Both the position numbers and the translations under genes were made by a program. DNA of 64,000 nt. Origin: Streptomyces sp. NBC_01431. Lineage in GTDB: Bacteria; Actinomycetota; Actinomycetes; Streptomycetales; Streptomycetaceae. How positions within the stretch are numbered: the first letter of the stretch is position 1; the number at the start of each line of letters is the position of its first letter. The stretch covers positions 6,076,001-6,140,000 of the forward strand of contig NZ_CP109496.1 in NCBI RefSeq assembly GCF_036231355.1. Direction: 5' to 3'. Below, piece after piece: positions 15,314 to 22,878 of the stretch. Under the pieces are notes generated by a model. The model was not told the DNA's origin and ran no database searches. It saw only the letters and a list, made by a program, of their open reading frames with translations.

Positions 15314-16722
15314 CCCCCCAGCCCCCCACCCCCGAAGAACAGCCCCACCACCTCGTCGGCATCGGCATCGGCCCCTTCAACCTCTCCCTGGCCGCCCTCG
15401 CCCACGGCGTACCCGGCGGACTCGACACCGCCTTCTACGAACAACGCCGCGCCTTCCACTGGCACCCCGGCCTCCTCATCGAAGGCGCCAACCTCCAAGT
15501 CCCCTTCCTCGCCGACCTGGTGACCCTCGCCGACCCCGCCAGCCCCTGGTCCTTCCTCAACTACCTCAAGCACCGCCAACGCCTCTTCCCGTTCTACTTC
15601 GCCGAAAAGTTCCACATCCAACGCACCGAATACGACGCCTACTGCCGCTGGGTCAGCGAGAACCTCACCGACCTCCACTTCTCCCACCAAGTCGACGCCG
15701 TGCGCTGGAACACCGAACGCGCCCTGTTCGAAGTCGACTTCACTCACCTCGACAGCAACGGCCAAGCCCAAGCCCTCGGCCGCAGCTACGCCCGCAACCT
15801 CGTCGTCGGCGTCGGCACCGAACCGTACGTACCCGACACCCTCAAACCACTCGCCGACGCCCCCGCCGTCCCCGTCATCCACTCCGCCGACTACCTCGAC
15901 CACCGCGAACAACTCCTGGCCGCCGAACACATCACCGTCATCGGCTCCGGCCAGTCGGGCGCCGAAGTCTTCCTCGACCTCCTCAAGAACCGGCCCGAAG
16001 GCGCCGAAAAACTAGCCTGGCTGGCCCGCACCGAAGCGTTCGCCCCCATGGAGTACTCCAAGCTCGGCCTCGAACACTTCACCCCCGACTACACCCGCTA
16101 CTTCCACGCCCTGCCCGAAGCCGCACGCGACCAGCTCCTGCCCCGCCAATGGCAGCTCCACAAGGGCATCGACGCCGACACCCTCGCCGCCATCCACGAC
16201 GAGCTCTACCGCCGCACCCAGCACGGCGGCTGGCCCGACGCCACCCTCACCCCCGGCGTCACCGTCCGCACCGCAGGACGCGTCGCCACCACCAAGGTCG
16301 AACTCCACCTCGAACACGTCCAGCAGAACACCCGCTCCCGCCTCACCACCGACGCCGTCGTCCTCGCCACCGGCTACCGCGAACGCCCCCTCGGCCAGAT
16401 CCTCGCCGGACTCGACCCGTACATGCGCTACGACGAAGCCCAACGCCCTTGCGTGGACGAACAGTTCAGGCTCGTGCTCGACCCCCAGGTCACCGGCTCC
16501 GTCTACGTCCAGAACGCCGAGAAGCACACCCACGGCGTCGGCGCCCCCGACCTCGGCCTCGCCGCCTGGCGCAGCGCCGCCATCCTCAACTCCGTCACCG
16601 GCAAGGAGCCCTACCCCCTGCCGACCCGCACCGCCTTCACCACCTTCGGCCTCCACAAAAAAGACCAGGCCCGCCCGGCACAGCAACCGGAGGGCCTGGT
16701 CCCACTCGTCGAGCAGAGGTGA
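15310..16722 (+). CDS. Flavin-dependent lysine/ornithine/diamine N-hydroxylase
   Basis: A 470-residue N-hydroxylating monooxygenase of the IucD/SidA/DesB group. It adds a hydroxyl to the terminal amine, making a hydroxamate precursor. Visible motifs are the FAD-binding GIGIGPFNLSLAAL near the N-terminus, the NADPH-binding VIGSGQSGAEVF near residue 215, and the ATGYRERPL signature near residue 355. The ATG overlaps the decarboxylase stop by four bases. Together the two enzymes would turn an amino acid into an N-hydroxy-diamine (cadaverine or putrescine). The 3' end of this gene also contains the terminator of the convergent nucleotidase gene. Confidence 0.87.
   Translation: MTPQPPTPEEQPHHLVGIGIGPFNLSLAALAHGVPGGLDTAFYEQRRAFHWHPGLLIEGANLQVPFLADLVTLADPASPWSFLNYLKHRQRLFPFYFAEKFHIQRTEYDAYCRWVSENLTDLHFSHQVDAVRWNTERALFEVDFTHLDSNGQAQALGRSYARNLVVGVGTEPYVPDTLKPLADAPAVPVIHSADYLDHREQLLAAEHITVIGSGQSGAEVFLDLLKNRPEGAEKLAWLARTEAFAPMEYSKLGLEHFTPDYTRYFHALPEAARDQLLPRQWQLHKGIDADTLAAIHDELYRRTQHGGWPDATLTPGVTVRTAGRVATTKVELHLEHVQQNTRSRLTTDAVVLATGYRERPLGQILAGLDPYMRYDEAQRPCVDEQFRLVLDPQVTGSVYVQNAEKHTHGVGAPDLGLAAWRSAAILNSVTGKEPYPLPTRTAFTTFGLHKKDQARPAQQPEGLVPLVEQR
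16657..16701 (-). terminator. Intrinsic terminator of the 5'-nucleotidase gene, inside the N-hydroxylase coding end
   Basis: On the minus strand GACCAGGCCC (16701-16692) pairs with GGGCCTGGTC (16672-16663) and is followed by six T residues (16662-16657). This is a textbook rho-independent terminator, rare in Streptomyces because of the T-tract. It lies 38 bp past the nucleotidase stop but within the last codons of the convergent N-hydroxylase. Confidence 0.75.
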
Positions 16723-16738
16723 CACATCAACCAGCGGC

Positions 16739-18559
16739 TCAGAACACGGCCACACCGTTCTGCGTCAGCTTCCAGTCCACCGAAGCGAACTCCGCCTGAT
16801 CAATGACACCCTTCGCCTTCACCCACGCGATCATCGTGTTACGGATCTCCTCGGAACTCGACCACACCTGCTGGGCGGTGGCGACCCCCGGGAAATTGCC
16901 GCCCCCATTGGCCCGGTAGTTGTTCACCGCCAGCACGAACTGCGCCTTGTCGTCCAGCGGCTTGCCCTGGAACATCACGTTCGCGATCCGCGACCCCGCC
17001 GGCTTCGCGATGTCGACCTCGTACGAGACACCGCTCACCACGTCGTAGTTGTAGTCCGGCGTGCTGTTCGCGTTGGTGATCGCCGCGGGATCGACCTTGC
17101 CCGTCGTCTGCACGTAGTAGTTCGCCGAGAACTCCAGATACGCCCGCACCTGAGCCCCCGTCAGAAGCCGCGCCTCCAGCGTGTTCTCGTACACATACAG
17201 GCCCGCGACATCCTTGATCGTCACCTTGCCCGCCGGAATCACCGCGGAACGCGAGAAACACGCCGCCTGCGAAAGCACCGGCAGCGACGCGTACTGCGAC
17301 GACGCGAGCGCCGTCTTCACCGTCTCCGCCTGAATGTGATTGATCAGATCGATGATCGGGACATCCTTGTACGGAGCCTCCACCGACCGCATCTCCGCAC
17401 CATTGGTGCCCACCACCTGGTTCACGTACGCCACGACCTTGTCGTGCTCCGCCTTCACCAGCTTCGCCACCACCGGGTCCTCAGCCACCATGTTCGCGTT
17501 GCGCACATCCGCCGTCACCGACGTCACGTGCCAGCGCCCCCGCGAAAACTCCAGCGCGAAGTCGAAGACACTCAGCCGCATGCCCCACATGTACGGCTCC
17601 GACAGCACCACGGACTTCCCGGTCTCCTTGTTCACCACCGTCCGCGACGCCACCTCCTTGTGCGTGTGCCCCACCAAAATCGCGTCGATCCCCGGCACCT
17701 GCTCCGCCACCAACGACGAAGCGTTCTCCGGATACGGCAACGCGTCCCCATAGGACGTACTGCCATCGAGACCCGAGTGATCCGTACAGATCACCACGTC
17801 ACAACCCAGCGCCCGCAACTTCGGCACATAGATCTTCGCCTGCTCCACCAGACCCGGGAACGTCATCTGGCCCTGCACATTGGCCTTGTCCCAGATCGCG
17901 ATGCCCGGATTCGTCAGACCCAGGATCCCGACCTTCACATCAGGACCGTGCGGCACCTTCAGGCAGCGCACCGTGTACGGAGGGAAAGCGGGCTTCAGCG
18001 TCTTCGCGTGCAACGCGTTCGCACCCAGCAGCGGGAAGTCCAACTGCTCCTGGAACGCCCGCAGCGTCGGAATGCCGTAGTTGAACTCGTGGTTGCCCAG
18101 CGCCGCCGCGTCGTACCGCATGTGGTTCATGGCCAGCGCCATCGGATGCTCCGGACCACGCTTGCCGTTCGACCCCGTGATCGGCTCCACCCGCGCGTAG
18201 TAGTACGCCAGCTGGGTGCCCTGGATGATGTCACCGGCGTCGATCAGCAGCGTGTTGCGGTGGCCCTTCTCCTTGCGGACCTGCTCCACCAGCGTCGAGA
18301 TCTTCGCCAGGCCGACGTCGTTGTGGCCCGCGTCGTCGTACTCCTTGTCGGTGAAGTAGTCCCAGTTGAACACGTGGCCGTGCAGATCCGTCGTGCCCAT
18401 CACGGTGAACGCGTACCGCTTCGGCTCGTGCCCGTGCCCATGGGCCAGATCCTGGTCCTGGGTCTTCGCCTCGGCGGGCAGCGCGGTGCCCGTGGCGACG
18501 GCGACACCGGCTCCGGCGGCGGCCGTACGGCCCAGGAACGTCCTGCGGTTCAGCGGCAT
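16739..18559 (-). CDS. Exported 5'-nucleotidase / 2',3'-cyclic phosphodiesterase
   Basis: A 606-residue protein of the UshA/CpdB family that hydrolyses extracellular nucleotides and releases phosphate and nucleoside. The ATG at 18559 follows GGGAGAG; the upstream extension is not coding-like. A Tat signal (NRRTFLGRTAAAGAGVAVATG) precedes the metallophosphatase domain, which has TTDLHGH, DAGDIIQGT, LGNHEFNYG, CTDHSG and VGHTHKE as metal ligands. The C-terminal 5'-nucleotidase domain carries FQGKPLDDKAQFVLAVNNYRANGGG and SANYYVQ, which stack the base. It is convergent with the siderophore pair, with 16 bp between stops. Phosphate control is plausible but no PHO box was recognised. Confidence 0.9.
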   Translation of the reverse strand: MPLNRRTFLGRTAAAGAGVAVATGTALPAEAKTQDQDLAHGHGHEPKRYAFTVMGTTDLHGHVFNWDYFTDKEYDDAGHNDVGLAKISTLVEQVRKEKGHRNTLLIDAGDIIQGTQLAYYYARVEPITGSNGKRGPEHPMALAMNHMRYDAAALGNHEFNYGIPTLRAFQEQLDFPLLGANALHAKTLKPAFPPYTVRCLKVPHGPDVKVGILGLTNPGIAIWDKANVQGQMTFPGLVEQAKIYVPKLRALGCDVVICTDHSGLDGSTSYGDALPYPENASSLVAEQVPGIDAILVGHTHKEVASRTVVNKETGKSVVLSEPYMWGMRLSVFDFALEFSRGRWHVTSVTADVRNANMVAEDPVVAKLVKAEHDKVVAYVNQVVGTNGAEMRSVEAPYKDVPIIDLINHIQAETVKTALASSQYASLPVLSQAACFSRSAVIPAGKVTIKDVAGLYVYENTLEARLLTGAQVRAYLEFSANYYVQTTGKVDPAAITNANSTPDYNYDVVSGVSYEVDIAKPAGSRIANVMFQGKPLDDKAQFVLAVNNYRANGGGNFPGVATAQQVWSSSEEIRNTMIAWVKAKGVIDQAEFASVDWKLTQNGVAVF

Positions 18560-18729
18560 GGTCTCTCCCTGAAGTGGTGTGACGCGCGTAGAAGTTGGCG
18601 CAGAGACCGCGACGCGCGTAGACCCCCGGATTCTGACGCAGAACCAACCACCCGCAACACCCCCCGCAGGTTTCGATCTGATGACCGGACCCTGACAGAA
18701 CCGCAAGCGCCAGATGCCACAGTGAGCCC

Positions 18730-19428
18730 ATGACCACCACCCAGCCCTACGGAACCCCCGAAGCCCCCCGCCTCGCCGTCCACGGCGAAGCCCACCTCGA
18801 CGTCGACCCCGAACTCGCCCGCATCACCATCACCATCACCGCCCGAGGCACCAACCGCCGCACCACCCTCGACGACCTCACCCACCGCAACACCCACATC
18901 ATCACCCTCGTCAAAAGCTACGGCGACGCCGTCGAAAAACTCGAAACCAGCGCCTTCTCCCTCAGCCCCGAACTCACCAAACACGGCCGCGGCGAACGCG
19001 TGAAGACCTACCGCGGCACCGCCTGCACCAGCGCCGAACTCACCGACTTCACCGCCCTCGGCGAACTCACCACCCGCCTCGCCGACCTCGACCTCACCCG
19101 CGTCGACGGCCCCTGGTGGTCCCTGCGCCCCAACTCACCCGCCCACAGCGAAGTACGCCGCCGAGCCGTCCACCAAGCCGTCGCACGCGCCCGCGAATAC
19201 GCCGACGCCCTCGGCACCACCCTCGCCGCCCTCGTCGAACTCTCCGACCCCGGCGCCGAGAACACCGCCCCCGCCTACGGCCGGCCCGCCGCAGCCGGCA
19301 TGGCCTTCCGATCCGCCGCCCCCGGCAGCGCCGAACCCACAGCCCCCGCCCTCGACCTCGAACCCCAACGCCAATCCGTCCACGCCCGCGTCAACGCCCG
19401 CTTCATCATGACCCCACCCACCCTCTAG
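18730..19428 (+). CDS. SIMPL (DUF541/YggE-like) domain protein
   Basis: A 232-residue protein with no signal peptide or membrane helix. The N-terminal LAVHGEAHLDVDPELARITITITARGTNR and the later RRRAVHQAVARAREYADALG are characteristic of SIMPL proteins, which form ring-shaped oligomers. The biochemical role of the family is not established; some members are linked to oxidative stress. The coding strand is strikingly rich in C-ending codons and simple Thr/Leu/Asp repeats. It stands divergent from the nucleotidase with a 170-bp gap and is followed by the pyk promoter region. Confidence 0.8.
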   Translation: MTTTQPYGTPEAPRLAVHGEAHLDVDPELARITITITARGTNRRTTLDDLTHRNTHIITLVKSYGDAVEKLETSAFSLSPELTKHGRGERVKTYRGTACTSAELTDFTALGELTTRLADLDLTRVDGPWWSLRPNSPAHSEVRRRAVHQAVARAREYADALGTTLAALVELSDPGAENTAPAYGRPAAAGMAFRSAAPGSAEPTAPALDLEPQRQSVHARVNARFIMTPPTL

Positions 19429-19538
19429 CCCCCGCCACGCCGCCACAGTGAAGGCCGCAGTGAAGGCCGTGGTGAAACCGCGCGCCGGGCACCCCGGAAT
19501 GCTCATCGGAGCGCCCCCGCGCACAATTCAACACTTGT

Positions 19539-19565
19539 CAATAACCCTTCACGCAAAGGTTGTTG
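19539..19565. promoter_or_regulatory. Imperfect dyad upstream of pyk
   Basis: CAATAACC (19539-19546) and GGTTGTTG (19558-19565) form an inverted repeat with one mismatch and an 11-base spacer, 54-80 bp before the pyk start. An A/T-rich stretch of this kind is unusual in this genome and suggests an operator or promoter element. A -10-like TAGGCT follows at 19607-19612. Confidence 0.4.
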
Positions 19566-19606
19566 AGTCGTCATGCCGGACCAATTCTCTACCCACCGGT
19601 AAGCCC

Positions 19607-19612
19607 TAGGCT
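19607..19612 (+). promoter_or_regulatory. Candidate -10 element for leaderless pyk mRNA
   Basis: TAGGCT ends six bases before the pyk ATG and no Shine-Dalgarno precedes the start. This would place the transcription start at or beside the ATG. No good -35 hexamer is seen at 17-18 bp, so the call is tentative. Confidence 0.45.
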
Positions 19613-19618
19613 CGAACC

Positions 19619-21055
19619 ATGCGCCGAGCCAAAATCGTCTGCACCCTAGGGCCCGCCACCGACACATACGACCAGATCAAGGCACTGGTCGAAGCCGGAA
19701 TGGACGTAGCCCGCTTCAACCTCAGCCACGGCACCTACGCCGAGCACGAGGAGCGCTACCAACGCGTCCGCAAAGCCTCCGACGAAACCGGCCGCAGCAT
19801 CGGCATCCTCGCCGACCTTCAAGGCCCGAAGATCCGCCTCGGACGCTTCCGCGAAGGCCCCGTACTCCTTGAACGCGGCGACGAGTTCACCATCACCGTC
19901 GAAGACGGCACCCAAGGCGACCGCCACCTCTGCGGCACCACCTACCCCGGCCTCGCCGCCGACGTCACCACCGGCGAACGCATCCTCGTGGACGACGGAA
20001 GGGTCGCCCTCCAAGTCACCAACATCGACGGCCCACGCATCCACACCCTCGTCGTCGAAGGCGGCCTGGTCTCCGACCACAAAGGCCTCAACCTCCCCGG
20101 CGTCGCCGTCTCCGTACCCGCCCTCTCCGACAAGGACCAGGACGACCTCCGCTGGGCACTGCGCACCGGAGCCGACATCATCGCCCTCTCCTTCGTCCGC
20201 AGCGGCCGCGACATCCAAGACGTCCACCGCATCATGGACGAAGAAGGCCGCCGCCTCCCCGTCATCGCCAAGATCGAAAAGCCGCAAGCCGTCGACAACA
20301 TCCAAGACATCGTCGCCGCCTTCGACGGCATCATGATCGCCCGCGGAGACCTCGGCGTCGAAATGCCCCTCGAACAGGTCCCCATCGTCCAGAAGCGAGC
20401 CATCAAACTCGCCAAACGAAACGCCAAACCCGTCATCGTCGCGACCCAAATGCTCGACTCGATGATCGACAACTCCCGCCCCACCAGGGCCGAAGCGAGC
20501 GACGTCGCCAACGCCGTCATCGACGGCACCGACGCCGTCATGCTCTCCGGCGAAACCAGCGTCGGCAAATACCCCGTCGAAACGGTGAAGACGATGAGCC
20601 GCATCGTCGAAGCGGCGGAAGAGGACGTCCTGGCCAAGGGCCTGCCCCCACTGACCGAACGCAACAAACCCCGCACCCAAGGCGGCGCCGTGGCCCGCGC
20701 GGCAGCCGAAATGGGCGACTTCCTCGGCGCGAAATTCCTCGTCGCCTTCACCCAGTCCGGCGACACGGTGAAGCGCTTGTCCAGGTACCGCTCCCCGATC
20801 CCGCTCCTTGCCTTCACCCCGGTGCCGGCCACCCGCTCCCAGCTCAACCTGACGTGGGGCGTCGAGACGTTCCTCGGCCCGCACGTCGAATCCACCGACG
20901 AGATGGTGGCCCAGGTCGATGAAATGCTGCTGAAGGTCGGCCGCTGCCAGAAGGGCGACGTGGTCGTCATCACCGCGGGCTCCCCGCCGGGCGTCCCCGG
21001 CTCGACCAACCTGGTCCGCGTCCACCACATCGGCGAGGACGACAGCCCCAAGTAA
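19619..21055 (+). CDS. pyk: Pyruvate kinase
   Basis: A 478-residue glycolytic enzyme transferring phosphate from phosphoenolpyruvate to ADP. The sequence begins RRAKIVCTLGPATDTYDQIKAL and contains MDVARFNLSHG, ILADLQGPKIR, the active-site signature VIAKIEKPQAV, IARGDLGVEMPLEQV and MLSGETSVGKYP. Domains A, B (residues about 70-165) and C (about 345-478) are complete and the length is normal. It starts at the ATG at 19619 without a ribosome-binding site, so a leaderless transcript is likely. It is followed by a weak hairpin and then, on the other strand, by a homing-endonuclease-like gene. Confidence 0.97.
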   Translation: MRRAKIVCTLGPATDTYDQIKALVEAGMDVARFNLSHGTYAEHEERYQRVRKASDETGRSIGILADLQGPKIRLGRFREGPVLLERGDEFTITVEDGTQGDRHLCGTTYPGLAADVTTGERILVDDGRVALQVTNIDGPRIHTLVVEGGLVSDHKGLNLPGVAVSVPALSDKDQDDLRWALRTGADIIALSFVRSGRDIQDVHRIMDEEGRRLPVIAKIEKPQAVDNIQDIVAAFDGIMIARGDLGVEMPLEQVPIVQKRAIKLAKRNAKPVIVATQMLDSMIDNSRPTRAEASDVANAVIDGTDAVMLSGETSVGKYPVETVKTMSRIVEAAEEDVLAKGLPPLTERNKPRTQGGAVARAAAEMGDFLGAKFLVAFTQSGDTVKRLSRYRSPIPLLAFTPVPATRSQLNLTWGVETFLGPHVESTDEMVAQVDEMLLKVGRCQKGDVVVITAGSPPGVPGSTNLVRVHHIGEDDSPK

Positions 21056-21096
21056 CCCTGGGGACTGGCCCCTTGTCCCTGTGCGCAGGGGGCCCC

Positions 21097-21879
21097 TCAG
21101 TATTTGGGACCGATGTGCTGGTCCATCAAGGCGACTGAGTCCCGCTTTGCGATGGAAGTGTTCTGGGCATTCGAGGGCTTCCATTCGACGCCGACCGCGT
21201 CGAGGGCGCTCGTGAAGAGACGGATGATGTCCGCCGACCTGTTGGTGAAGAAGTAGCGCGGATACTCGTACCGCTTGCGCTCGCCGCCGACCAGGCGAGT
21301 GGTCCAGTTCGTGATCCGGCAGCCGTCCGAGTGCACAAGGCCGCGGATGAACTCCCAAGGGTGCGCGTTGACGATGTCCCGCTGCCAGGGTTCGAGTGCT
21401 ATGGACCGGTCGTGCTTTCGCCCTGGCCCGTGTTGCGGGAAGAGACATGGCCAGTGCCGACCGTAGCTGGTCACCATGACGCATCCCTGCTTCTGCAGGA
21501 CGTACACCTGATCTTCCGGGCGGACAGCCTTGATCGCGCTTCGGCACGCCTCGATGAGGCCGGGCCAGGCGTCGGCGCATGCGATGCGCAGGTAGTGGCC
21601 GACGCCGCGCGGGTGCGCACTGATGCAGCCGTCGCCGAGGTAGAGCCCGAGCAGATACGCGTACGCGGCGGTGTCCTCCGGTGCGCCCGGCACGGGGCGG
21701 CATCTCGGGCATGGAGTGATGAGCAGGCGGGGCAGCGGCTCGATCCGGGTCTGCCAGGCGCGTATCGCTGCGCGGGATATCCCGGTCTGCTTGCTGACGG
21801 AGTTCAGGCTGCGGCCGCTCGCGACCAGGGCGACGGCGTGTTTGCGGGTGTCGATGCCGTACATGAGTACGAGCGTCAT
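21097..21879 (-). CDS. Free-standing LAGLIDADG-type homing endonuclease-like protein with N-terminal HTH
   Basis: About 260 residues from the ATG at 21879 (MTLVLMYGIDTRKH); neither this start nor the next ATG at 21864 has a clear Shine-Dalgarno. Residues 10-45 form a helix-turn-helix (SLNSVSKQTGISRAAIRAWQ), followed by CPRC at 57-60. Two LAGLIDADG-like motifs follow: YAYLLGLYLGDGCIS (about 74-87) and EFIRGLVHSDGCRI (about 176-189), each with the Asp expected to bind metal. Codon use is less extreme than in neighbouring genes (more A/T at third positions), suggesting transfer. It lies between pyk and a tRNA gene, a typical landing site for mobile DNA. Such proteins are common in Streptomyces but not characterised; DNA cleavage is inferred. 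Confidence 0.75.
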   Translation of the reverse strand: MTLVLMYGIDTRKHAVALVASGRSLNSVSKQTGISRAAIRAWQTRIEPLPRLLITPCPRCRPVPGAPEDTAAYAYLLGLYLGDGCISAHPRGVGHYLRIACADAWPGLIEACRSAIKAVRPEDQVYVLQKQGCVMVTSYGRHWPCLFPQHGPGRKHDRSIALEPWQRDIVNAHPWEFIRGLVHSDGCRITNWTTRLVGGERKRYEYPRYFFTNRSADIIRLFTSALDAVGVEWKPSNAQNTSIAKRDSVALMDQHIGPKY

Positions 21880-21973
21880 GGAATGAACGCCGCGGAGTGG
21901 CCGGAACGATATGCATTCACGCGGGCGAGTGAAGATCACAATTTGCGAGCTGACCTTCGAAGTGAAGGAAAAG

Positions 21974-22048
21974 TGCCCCAGGTGGGATTCGAACCCACAC
22001 TGTCCGCTGTTTGAGAGCGGCCTCTCTGACCAGTTGGAGTACTGGGGC
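21974..22048 (-). tRNA. tRNA with anticodon CAA (Leu codon UUG) but class I shape
   Basis: The 75-nt cloverleaf folds cleanly: acceptor GCCCCAG/CTGGGGC (7 bp), D-arm with GG in the loop, anticodon stem CCGCT/AGCGG with loop CTCAAAC, five-base variable loop ACAGT, T-arm GTGGG-TTCGAAT-CCCAC, discriminator A. The anticodon at positions 34-36 reads CAA, formally leucine. Bacterial tRNA-Leu should be class II with a long variable arm, which is missing here. CCA is not encoded. The real identity (leucine or a recoded/mischarging species) cannot be settled from sequence alone. Confidence 0.85.
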
Positions 22049-22147
22049 CTTAGAAAGCAAGGCGCCTGGTCACCCTGCGTGCACCCACCATACCGCAGCT
22101 AGGTACGCTCTTGGGAAGCAGTACTTGCCTTAAAACGAGGAGCCCCC

Positions 22148-22807
22148 GTGACCGCCCCCGAGTCGCCCCAGCCCATCGCAGACGACGACGATGCGACGCA
22201 CGTCCCGCCGCTGACGACCCGCGTCGTCATCGCCGAGGACGAGGCCCTCATCCGCCTCGACCTCAAAGAGATGCTCGAAGAAGAGGGCTACGCGGTCGTG
22301 GGTGAGGCCGGTGACGGGCAGCGGGCCGTTGAGCTCGCCCGGGAGCACCGGCCCGATCTGGTGATCCTCGATGTGAAGATGCCGGTGCTCGATGGGATCT
22401 CCGCCGCGGAGTTGATCGCGAAGGAGTCGATCGCTCCGGTGTTGATGCTGACGGCGTTCAGTCAGCGGGATCTGGTGGAGCGCGCGCGGGATGCGGGTGC
22501 GATGGCGTACCTGGTGAAGCCGTTCTCGAAGAGCGATGTGGTGCCGGCGATCGAGATGGCGGTGTCGCGGTTCACGGAGTTGAAGGCGCTGGAGCAGGAG
22601 GTCGCTGACCTTTCGCAGCGTTTGGAGACGCGGAAGCTGGTGGATCGGGCGAAGTCGATTCTTCAGACGCAGTACGGGTTGTCGGAGCCGGCGGCGTTCC
22701 GGTGGATTCAGAAGACGTCGATGGATCGGCGGATGTCGATGCAGCAGGTTGCCGAGGCGGTTATTGAGGACGCTGAGGAGAAGAAGGCGGCGGCGAAGGG
22801 GGAGTAG
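22148..22807 (+). CDS. pdtaR: ANTAR-domain response regulator PdtaR
   Basis: A 219-residue regulator starting with GTG at 22148 behind GAGGAG. The receiver domain (about 24-142) has IAEDEALIRLD, the phospho-acceptor D75 in VILDVKMPV and the conserved Lys in YLVKPFSK. A coiled linker leads to the ANTAR domain (about 155-208) with LSQRLETRKLVDRAKSILQTQYGLSEPAAFRWIQKTSM, which binds RNA hairpins to relieve transcription termination. The partner kinase PdtaS is not in the window. Base composition changes inside the gene: the first 150 bp are C-rich, the rest G-rich on the plus strand. Confidence 0.93.
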   Translation: MTAPESPQPIADDDDATHVPPLTTRVVIAEDEALIRLDLKEMLEEEGYAVVGEAGDGQRAVELAREHRPDLVILDVKMPVLDGISAAELIAKESIAPVLMLTAFSQRDLVERARDAGAMAYLVKPFSKSDVVPAIEMAVSRFTELKALEQEVADLSQRLETRKLVDRAKSILQTQYGLSEPAAFRWIQKTSMDRRMSMQQVAEAVIEDAEEKKAAAKGE

Positions 22808-22825
22808 TTCCCGGGTTCGTATGGG

Positions 22826-22860
22826 AGTGGCCCGCATCCGGGTTTTGGATGCGGGCCACT
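22826..22860. terminator. Bidirectional terminator between pdtaR and the liv operon
   Basis: AGTGGCCCGCATCC (22826-22839) pairs perfectly with GGATGCGGGCCACT (22847-22860) around a seven-base loop, followed by TTTTGTG. The 14-bp stem sits between the convergent pdtaR and livF stops and should end transcription from both sides. Confidence 0.85.
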
Positions 22861-22878
22861 TTTGTGTTGTTCCGGGGT

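Noticed and set aside
13824..16799. 991-codon plus-strand frame over the decarboxylase and N-hydroxylase
   Set aside because: Pro/Thr/Ser then Arg-rich composition with no motif; it spans two real, coupled genes in other frames.
13907..18559. Complete desferrioxamine (desABCD) cluster
   Set aside because: Only decarboxylase and N-hydroxylase are present; the next gene is a nucleotidase on the other strand.
21974..22048. Ordinary class II tRNA-Leu
   Set aside because: The variable region is five bases long; no long arm can be folded within the gene limits.
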